From the NCBI GenBank assembly GCA_903850275.1, contig CAINLH010000117.1:1-6289 (forward strand): DNA of 6,289 nt. The letters run 5' to 3'. This DNA comes from an uncultured Acidimicrobium sp. Lineage in GTDB: Bacteria; Actinomycetota; Acidimicrobiia; Acidimicrobiales; Ilumatobacteraceae. The position numbers and the translations under genes were made by a program. The notes under the pieces were generated by a model, which worked only from the letters and a program-made list of their open reading frames with translations, ran no database searches and was not told where the DNA came from. Shown here piece by piece: positions 1-6,289 of this stretch (its first letter is position 1; each line of letters starts with the position of its first letter).

Positions 1-807
1 CCGTCGGTGAACACGCTCGTCGTCGAACGCGCCGACTTGCTTGGTCTCGGACAGTTGCATCAAATTCGTGGTCGTGTTGGTCGCAGCGGCTCGCGAGCAT
101 ACGCATACCTCTTTCATCCTCGAGGTCGGGCGTTGTCGGAAGATGCATACGAACGCCTAAAAACCATCGGCGAGGCAACCGAATTGGGAAGTGGTTTCAA
201 AATTGCTATGCGCGATTTGGAAATTCGTGGTGCAGGCAACTTGCTTGGTGAAGCACAAAGCGGGCACATCGCAGCAGTTGGCTACGACCTCTACTGCCAA
301 CTAGTCACCGAGGCAGTTGCCGAAATGAAAGGCGAGGTTGTCCCCTCACCAATTCCAGAACTCAAGCTTGACGTACCAAGCAATGCATTTCTTCCAGGCG
401 ACTACGTGGTCAAAGAAGAATCTCGACTGGATGCATATCGCAGGCTTGCCGATGTCACATCAAGCGCTGATGTTGAAGACATTCGCGCCGAGTGGCTCGA
501 CCGATACGGCCCACTTCCCGAGCCGGCGCTTGCCCTCATCGGGGTTGGTCAATTGCGTGCGGAATGCCATCGAGTTGGTTTGACCGAATTGGTTGTGGCC
601 GATGGCCGTGCACGAATGACGCCTGTGATGCTGAAAGCAAGCCAGACCATGAGACTGAAGCGCATTGCGCAACACCCAGATTGGAACGAAAAGTTGGGTC
701 TGCTCACCATCACCCTGCCTCGCACATCAACAGGCAAACTAATCGAACACGAAGTAGTGCCATATCTCATCGACTTCCTACAGCAACTCTTTGAACCAGC
801 CAACTAG
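1..807 (+). CDS. mfd: Transcription-repair coupling factor Mfd, C-terminal part (5' end outside window)
   Basis: Mfd is a cytoplasmic ATP-dependent DNA translocase that removes RNA polymerase stalled at lesions and recruits the UvrA/B excision machinery. The reading frame is open from base 1 and ends at TAG 805-807, giving 268 visible codons of a protein usually about 1,100-1,200 residues long. The first codons read PSVNTLVVERAD, matching the end of helicase motif V. Motif VI follows at codons 18-28 (QLHQIRGRVGR), then the AYAYL strand and the RDLEIRGAGNLLG segment typical of the Mfd/RecG translocation module. From about codon 115 the TRCF-specific C-terminal domain (D7, the autoinhibitory UvrA-masking domain) is visible, with LPGDYV and RLDAYRRLA. 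The GTG at position 7 is an internal valine, not a start. The next gene begins 10 bp after the stop, so the two are probably cotranscribed. Identification is firm. Confidence 0.96.
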   Translation, partial: PSVNTLVVERADLLGLGQLHQIRGRVGRSGSRAYAYLFHPRGRALSEDAYERLKTIGEATELGSGFKIAMRDLEIRGAGNLLGEAQSGHIAAVGYDLYCQLVTEAVAEMKGEVVPSPIPELKLDVPSNAFLPGDYVVKEESRLDAYRRLADVTSSADVEDIRAEWLDRYGPLPEPALALIGVGQLRAECHRVGLTELVVADGRARMTPVMLKASQTMRLKRIAQHPDWNEKLGLLTITLPRTSTGKLIEHEVVPYLIDFLQQLFEPAN

Positions 808-817
808 GCTTGACGAA

Positions 818-1726
818 ATGTCACGACGCCTCAAACTCTCTGTATTTGCCGTATCCATCGCAGCACTTGTAACACTCAGTGCATGTGGTTCGGCCGCAGT
901 CAACGAGGCAGTCAACATTGAAGGCCAATCCATTTCCGACGAAACACTCGACATGGCCATCACCCAATTGGCCGACGCGGGCCAACTTACGCTTGAGAAT
1001 GGTGTGGCTTCTGGCGATGCAAGCAGGTCAGTACTCGGTGCACTTCTGCGCGGCAAGGCAACAGAAATTGTTCTAGAGCAATACGGCGAAGCAATCACCG
1101 ATGCCGATCGCAAGACAGTCACCGATCAAGTAACACAAGATGCGGGTTTCGACACGTTGGGCAAAGAACTGCAAGAACTCATCATCGAACTCAATAGCGC
1201 CGACCTCGCGCTTGCTCGCGTGAAGGCTCCAAGCGAAGCTGACGTGGCAACAATGTATGAAACAGCTGCGGCTTCTGTTGGCGCACTGTGCGTGCAGCAC
1301 ATTTTGGTCAAGGAAGAAGCGACCACAAAAGAAGTTCTGCAGAAATTGAATGATGGTGCAACATTTAAGGCAGTCGCCGGCGAATACTCCATCGAACCGA
1401 ATGCCAGCGAAACTGGTGGAGTGTTGGGAAGCGTCGATGGCGACTGCATCTTGCTGACTGATTATCAGACACAATTTGATATCGATTTCGTGAAGGGTGT
1501 GTTGGCAGCAAAGACTGGCGTCGCCACAGGGCCAATCAAGTCGTCGTTCGGATACCACGTTGTGCTGATCAGGCCGTTTGATGACGTGAAGGCATCACTC
1601 CTTGCACTGCTCGCAAAAACTCCCGGCGAAATGTTGCTTAACGGTTTGCTTGCAACAGGCAAGATAACCGTGGCATCCGAATACGGAATCTGGAACCCTG
1701 CCAGCGGCAAAATCGTCGCAAGCTAA
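818..1726 (+). CDS. Lipoprotein peptidyl-prolyl cis-trans isomerase (parvulin/PpiC, SurA/PrsA-like)
   Basis: Predicted membrane-anchored extracytoplasmic foldase of 302 residues that would isomerise prolyl bonds in exported proteins. Residues 1-23 form a lipoprotein signal: a basic start (SRRLK), a hydrophobic core, and the lipobox L20-S21-A22-C23, with C23 as lipidation site. Residues about 30-150 resemble the helical SurA-type N-terminal chaperone region. A PpiC domain spans about 157-252, with HILV at 161-164, GATF, a GGVLG turn and FGYH at 244-247, so both characteristic histidines (H161, H247) remain. The tail ends in a YGIWNPASG motif that I associate with actinobacterial members. The mature part has only two further cysteines, C158 and C210, both in the parvulin domain. 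ATG 818 is preferred over an in-frame TTG at 791, which would put nine residues ahead of the signal and overlap mfd. The Shine-Dalgarno site is weak. The gene lies between mfd and mazG, 13 bp before the latter. Confidence 0.88.
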   Translation: MSRRLKLSVFAVSIAALVTLSACGSAAVNEAVNIEGQSISDETLDMAITQLADAGQLTLENGVASGDASRSVLGALLRGKATEIVLEQYGEAITDADRKTVTDQVTQDAGFDTLGKELQELIIELNSADLALARVKAPSEADVATMYETAAASVGALCVQHILVKEEATTKEVLQKLNDGATFKAVAGEYSIEPNASETGGVLGSVDGDCILLTDYQTQFDIDFVKGVLAAKTGVATGPIKSSFGYHVVLIRPFDDVKASLLALLAKTPGEMLLNGLLATGKITVASEYGIWNPASGKIVAS

Positions 1727-1739
1727 CGCACGTGCCCTC

Positions 1740-4480
<2,741 letters not shown>

Positions 4481-4491
4481 CAGCACCCAAT

Positions 4492-4529
4492 TGGCGCGTT
4501 TGCCACGAAACCACTTGCCTCACGCGCCA
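4492..4529. repeat. Inverted repeat A in the eno-ftsB gap (8-bp arms)
   Basis: TGGCGCGT at 4492-4499 is the exact reverse complement of ACGCGCCA at 4522-4529, with a 22-nt spacer. As RNA this gives a GC-rich stem just downstream of the eno stop. No T-run follows (the next bases are CAATAGAGG), so it is not a standard intrinsic terminator. The 5' part of the -10-like sequence proposed for ftsB lies in its right arm. Confidence 0.6.
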
Positions 4530-4547
4530 CAATAGAGGCGTGGCAAA
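4499..4547. repeat. Inverted repeat B covering the ftsB start codon (9-bp arms)
   Basis: TTTGCCACG at 4499-4507 is the exact reverse complement of CGTGGCAAA at 4539-4547, with a 31-nt spacer. The right arm contains the GTG start (4540-4542) of the FtsB-like gene. In a read-through transcript from eno the stem would hide the start codon. Its arms interlock with those of inverted repeat A, so the two stems could compete or form a pseudoknot-like fold. Confidence 0.6.
4528..4540 (+). promoter_or_regulatory. Candidate -10 element for a leaderless ftsB transcript
   Basis: CACAAT at 4528-4533 matches TATAAT at four of six bases and would place transcription initiation near 4540, the first base of the GTG start. 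No in-frame ATG, GTG or TTG lies between the eno stop and 4540, and the purine-rich AGAGG (4534-4538) is only one base from the GTG, too close for a normal Shine-Dalgarno. Leaderless mRNAs are common in actinobacteria. There is no good -35 hexamer at 16-18 bp, so this is weak. Confidence 0.3.
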
Positions 4548-4974
4548 TACGGATCTCCATCTCGTTCGCAATCGTTCGCTGCGCTTTGCCATCAAACCGT
4601 TCGCCATCGCCGTCGTCATTGCACTTGCAACTGCCCTGTTTGTTTTCCCAGTTCGCACTTGGCTCAATCAACGTGATGCGTTAGAAGCCAAGACAGCCGA
4701 ATACGCGGCGTTCGAAGACATCGTCGAAGAAATGCAGGATCAGGTGCGCAACTTGCAGTCGCCCGCTGGCCTTCGCGACGCAATCCGAACCCAGCTTGGC
4801 TACTTGTACCCAAATGAGCGACGCGTGCCAATGATGGATTTGCCTGCGCTTTCCACCACCATGCCCGAGCGATGGCCGTACACCGTTGTGTCCACCATTT
4901 TGATGCTGCGCACGCTGGACGTGGCCGCACAAGAAGCGCGCGGCCAAATTACCCTCGACCCATTGGCTCCCTAA
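4540..4974 (+). CDS. FtsB/DivIC-family septum formation initiator
   Basis: Predicted 144-residue single-pass membrane protein of the divisome. Members of this family (FtsB, DivIC) pair with an FtsL-like partner and the FtsQ/DivIB protein to activate septal peptidoglycan synthesis. A short basic cytoplasmic N-terminus (residues 1-19, RNRSLRFAIK) is followed by one transmembrane segment at about 20-37. A heptad-like, charged coiled-coil stretch lies at about 42-73. The family hallmark is at about 79-93: R79 through QLGYLYPNE, equivalent to the common LGYV-PGE motif. Residues 98-144 form a C-terminal tail with a PERWPY segment of unknown role. GTG 4540 is the only plausible start after the eno stop. 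The eno-ftsB order resembles M. tuberculosis (Rv1023-Rv1024), which supports the assignment. FtsB versus DivIC naming cannot be settled from sequence alone, so no symbol is given. Confidence 0.86.
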   Translation: MANTDLHLVRNRSLRFAIKPFAIAVVIALATALFVFPVRTWLNQRDALEAKTAEYAAFEDIVEEMQDQVRNLQSPAGLRDAIRTQLGYLYPNERRVPMMDLPALSTTMPERWPYTVVSTILMLRTLDVAAQEARGQITLDPLAP

Positions 4975-4991
4975 TCAGGCACTTCTAACCT
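4964..4991 (+). promoter_or_regulatory. Candidate promoter for the molybdoenzyme gene
   Basis: TTGGCT (4964-4969) and TAACCT (4986-4991) are separated by 16 bp. The second fits the loose actinobacterial TANNNT -10 pattern and the first keeps TTG plus C of TTGACA. Initiation would fall near 4998, leaving a leader of about 35 nt that includes the palindrome and the ribosome binding site. A second TAACCT (5000-5005) is an alternative -10. Support is pattern only. Confidence 0.28.
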
Positions 4992-5008
4992 GCGCTAACT
5001 AACCTACG
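4985..5008 (+). repeat. Two-copy direct repeat CTAACCTRCG, 14-bp period
   Basis: CTAACCTGCG at 4985-4994 and CTAACCTACG at 4999-5008 differ at one base, with a partial copy CTAACT (4995-5000) running into the second. Each full copy contains a TAACCT, a possible -10 element. They could be a duplicated promoter element or tandem regulator sites; function is unknown. Confidence 0.45.
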
Positions 5009-5009
5009 A

Positions 5010-5025
5010 CCAGTCAATTGATTGG
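5010..5025. promoter_or_regulatory. 16-bp near-palindrome, possible operator or RNA hairpin
   Basis: CCAGTCAATTGATTGG is symmetric except for one pair (G5013/T5022), and the centre TCAATTGA (5014-5021) is a perfect 8-bp palindrome. As DNA it looks like a site for a dimeric regulator. As RNA it could form a six-pair stem, the odd pair being a G-U wobble, with an AAUU loop that would cover the first two G's of the Shine-Dalgarno at 5024-5027. It ends 7 bp before the start codon of the molybdoenzyme gene. Confidence 0.45.
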
Positions 5026-5027
5026 AG
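5024..5027 (+). promoter_or_regulatory. Ribosome binding site of the molybdoenzyme gene
   Basis: GGAG lies five bases before GTG 5033. This is the clearest Shine-Dalgarno in the window and decides between GTG 5033 and an alternative in-frame TTG at 5018. Confidence 0.65.
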
Positions 5028-5032
5028 CAGGC

Positions 5033-6289
5033 GTGGCAGGAAGCATTTTGGGTAATCGTGTCCTTCGCAAAGAGGACCCCAAATTTCTGACGACGGGTGG
5101 CGTCTATGTAGACGACTTACACGACGAACCACTGCTGGCGGGTGCACTGCACGCAACTTACGTGCGCTCCACTGTTGCCCACGCCAACATTCTTGGCATT
5201 GATGTTTCCGAAGCGCTGCTGGCCCCCGGCGTAGTTGCGATCTATACAGCCGCCGATCTTGGGCTGCAGCCAACGCCTGCAACATATAACCCAACCGCGT
5301 TGCGCACGATGCTTGCAACAGAAAAGGTTCGCTATGTTGGCGAGCCAATCGCAGTCATTCTCACCGAACGTGCAGACCAAGGCGAAGACGCTGTCGAACG
5401 AGTGATCATCGATTACGAACCACTCGAAGTGCTGATCGATATCGAGCAAGCCATGGACAGCAACACACTGATCTTCGAAGGTGTTGGAAGCAACATTGTG
5501 TTTGACACCACCGCACTTGGAATGCCAGACCTCACCGGCGATGAGTTGTTCGCCGATTGCGAAGTTGTTGTTCGTGGCCGCTTCGTCAACCAGCGCGTAG
5601 CGCCTTGCCCACTAGAAGTTCGCGGTTCGGCAGCGATGTGGGACACAAACGGCCGACTGATCCAGTGGTTGTCTACTCAAGGCGCGCAAGGCGCGCGCGA
5701 CACCATCTTGGCCGCAAATGGTCTGCAACTTGGGCAGGCTCGAATCATTACTCCCGATGTTGGCGGTGGCTTCGGCGCAAAAATTGGCGCATACCCCGAA
5801 GAGATTTTGCTTGGAAAAATCTCAGCCAAGGCAGGTCGGCCAATTCGCTGGCATGAAACACGCAGCGAGTCGATGGTTGCGCTCGGCCACGGCCGCGCGC
5901 AAATTCAGTACATCAGCATTGGTGGTTCGCGAGACGGAAAAGTAAGCGCCTACCAACTGAAAGTTCTTCAAGATTCGGGCGCCTGGGTGGACGTGGGCGC
6001 AATTCTCGCCCCGTTTATGACAAGGCCGATGGCATCTGGCGTGTACGACATCCCAAAGATTGAGGTTCGTACCATTTCGGTCGTCACGAATACCACTCCA
6101 ACCGTGCCGTATCGCGGTGCGGGGCGGCCAGAAGCAACGGCAGCCATCGAGCGAGCAATGGATCTATTCGCATTAGAGATCGGCAAGGACGCGGCCGAAG
6201 TGCGACGCATCAACCTCATTGGCAAATTCATGGAGCCGCACACCACCGCCATTGGTCAAACATACGACGTTGGCGATTACGAAGTTTCG
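5033..6289 (+). CDS. Xanthine dehydrogenase/CoxL-family molybdopterin-binding large subunit (3' end outside window)
   Basis: The frame is open from GTG 5033 to the window end: 419 codons, roughly half of a family protein of about 750-800 residues. Such subunits carry the molybdenum cofactor of hydroxylases that oxidise aldehydes, purines, aromatics or CO and pass electrons to FAD and 2Fe-2S subunits. The start MAGSILGNRVLRKEDPKFLT is typical. Residues about 18-140 are the a/b hammerhead domain (GVYVDD, VRYVGEP at 99-105). The cofactor-binding domain follows, with NQRVAPCPLEVRG, STQ ending at Q216, VGGGFGAK at 243-250, YPEE, RWHETRSE and HGR at 286-288. The loop at 359-365 reads PYRGAGR, like the AYRGAGR of form II CoxL-like proteins, not the AYRCSFR with Cu-binding cysteine of true CO dehydrogenase. 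The substrate is therefore unknown. Partner subunits are not upstream and would have to be downstream. The alternative TTG start at 5018 is less likely. Confidence 0.93.
   Translation, partial: MAGSILGNRVLRKEDPKFLTTGGVYVDDLHDEPLLAGALHATYVRSTVAHANILGIDVSEALLAPGVVAIYTAADLGLQPTPATYNPTALRTMLATEKVRYVGEPIAVILTERADQGEDAVERVIIDYEPLEVLIDIEQAMDSNTLIFEGVGSNIVFDTTALGMPDLTGDELFADCEVVVRGRFVNQRVAPCPLEVRGSAAMWDTNGRLIQWLSTQGAQGARDTILAANGLQLGQARIITPDVGGGFGAKIGAYPEEILLGKISAKAGRPIRWHETRSESMVALGHGRAQIQYISIGGSRDGKVSAYQLKVLQDSGAWVDVGAILAPFMTRPMASGVYDIPKIEVRTISVVTNTTPTVPYRGAGRPEATAAIERAMDLFALEIGKDAAEVRRINLIGKFMEPHTTAIGQTYDVGDYEVS

Noticed and set aside
791..817. TTG start extending the parvulin lipoprotein by nine residues
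   Set aside because: It overlaps mfd and would put extra residues ahead of a normal lipoprotein signal; ATG 818 fits better.
1073..1558. 161-codon open frame on the - strand opposite the parvulin gene
   Set aside because: It is cysteine- and histidine-rich with no recognisable family or start context, and lies wholly opposite a well-supported gene; typical antisense shadow.
4481..4539. Possible rho-independent terminator after eno
   Set aside because: The GC-rich stem has a long loop and no following T-run.
4941..4969. Possible terminator hairpin at the end of ftsB (GGCCAA / TTGGCT)
   Set aside because: Only five Watson-Crick pairs plus a wobble, lies inside the coding region, and has no T-run.
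5678..5695. Perfect tandem repeat of CAAGGCGCG in the molybdoenzyme gene
   Set aside because: It encodes QGAQGA in a region where the spacing from STQ to the following Arg looks normal for the family, so it is not an insertion; likely coincidental codon choice.
5557..5856. 99-codon + strand frame inside the molybdoenzyme gene
   Set aside because: Arg/Ser-rich out-of-frame translation within a region whose correct frame carries clear family motifs.
5033..6289. Aerobic CO dehydrogenase large subunit (coxL) as a specific call
   Set aside because: The diagnostic AYRCSFR copper-binding motif is absent; the loop reads PYRGAGR.

Overview
This 6.3-kb window looks like chromosomal DNA of a moderate-GC actinobacterium. 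Acidimicrobiia (Ilumatobacter-like) is my best guess. The reasons are the gene order mfd / lipoprotein / mazG / eno / ftsB, which resembles the actinobacterial order (M. tuberculosis Rv1020-Rv1024 from memory), the style of the parvulin lipoprotein's C-terminus, frequent GTG starts and weak Shine-Dalgarno sites. The taxonomic call is inference. All supported genes lie on the + strand.

Layout: (1) 1-807, 3' end of mfd, the transcription-repair coupling factor. (2) 818-1726, an exported lipoprotein with a parvulin (PpiC) prolyl isomerase domain. (3) 1740-3206, a YabN-type MazG: an N-terminal tetrapyrrole-methylase-like domain fused to two MazG NTP pyrophosphohydrolase domains. (4) 3203-4480, enolase, overlapping mazG by the ATGA tetranucleotide. 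(5) 4481-4539, a short gap with two interlocking inverted repeats and a possible leaderless promoter. (6) 4540-4974, an FtsB/DivIC-like septum protein. (7) 4975-5032, a gap with a two-copy direct repeat and a 16-bp near-palindrome reaching the next ribosome binding site. (8) 5033-6289, the first 419 codons of a molybdopterin-binding large subunit of the xanthine dehydrogenase / CoxL family, running off the window.

Genes 1-4 are packed tightly (gaps of 10 and 13 bp, then a 4-bp overlap), so they are probably one transcription unit linking DNA repair, envelope protein folding, nucleotide-pool cleaning and glycolysis. ftsB may be read through from eno and also have its own start. The molybdoenzyme gene is functionally unrelated, and the ftsB/molybdoenzyme gap is the likely boundary between a conserved housekeeping block and a metabolic operon. 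I see no RNA genes, mobile elements, CRISPR arrays or convincing intrinsic terminators. No wholly new system is evident. The most interesting points are the two structured intergenic gaps, the cysteine pair in the parvulin, and the molybdoenzyme whose active-site loop rules out a classical CO dehydrogenase.
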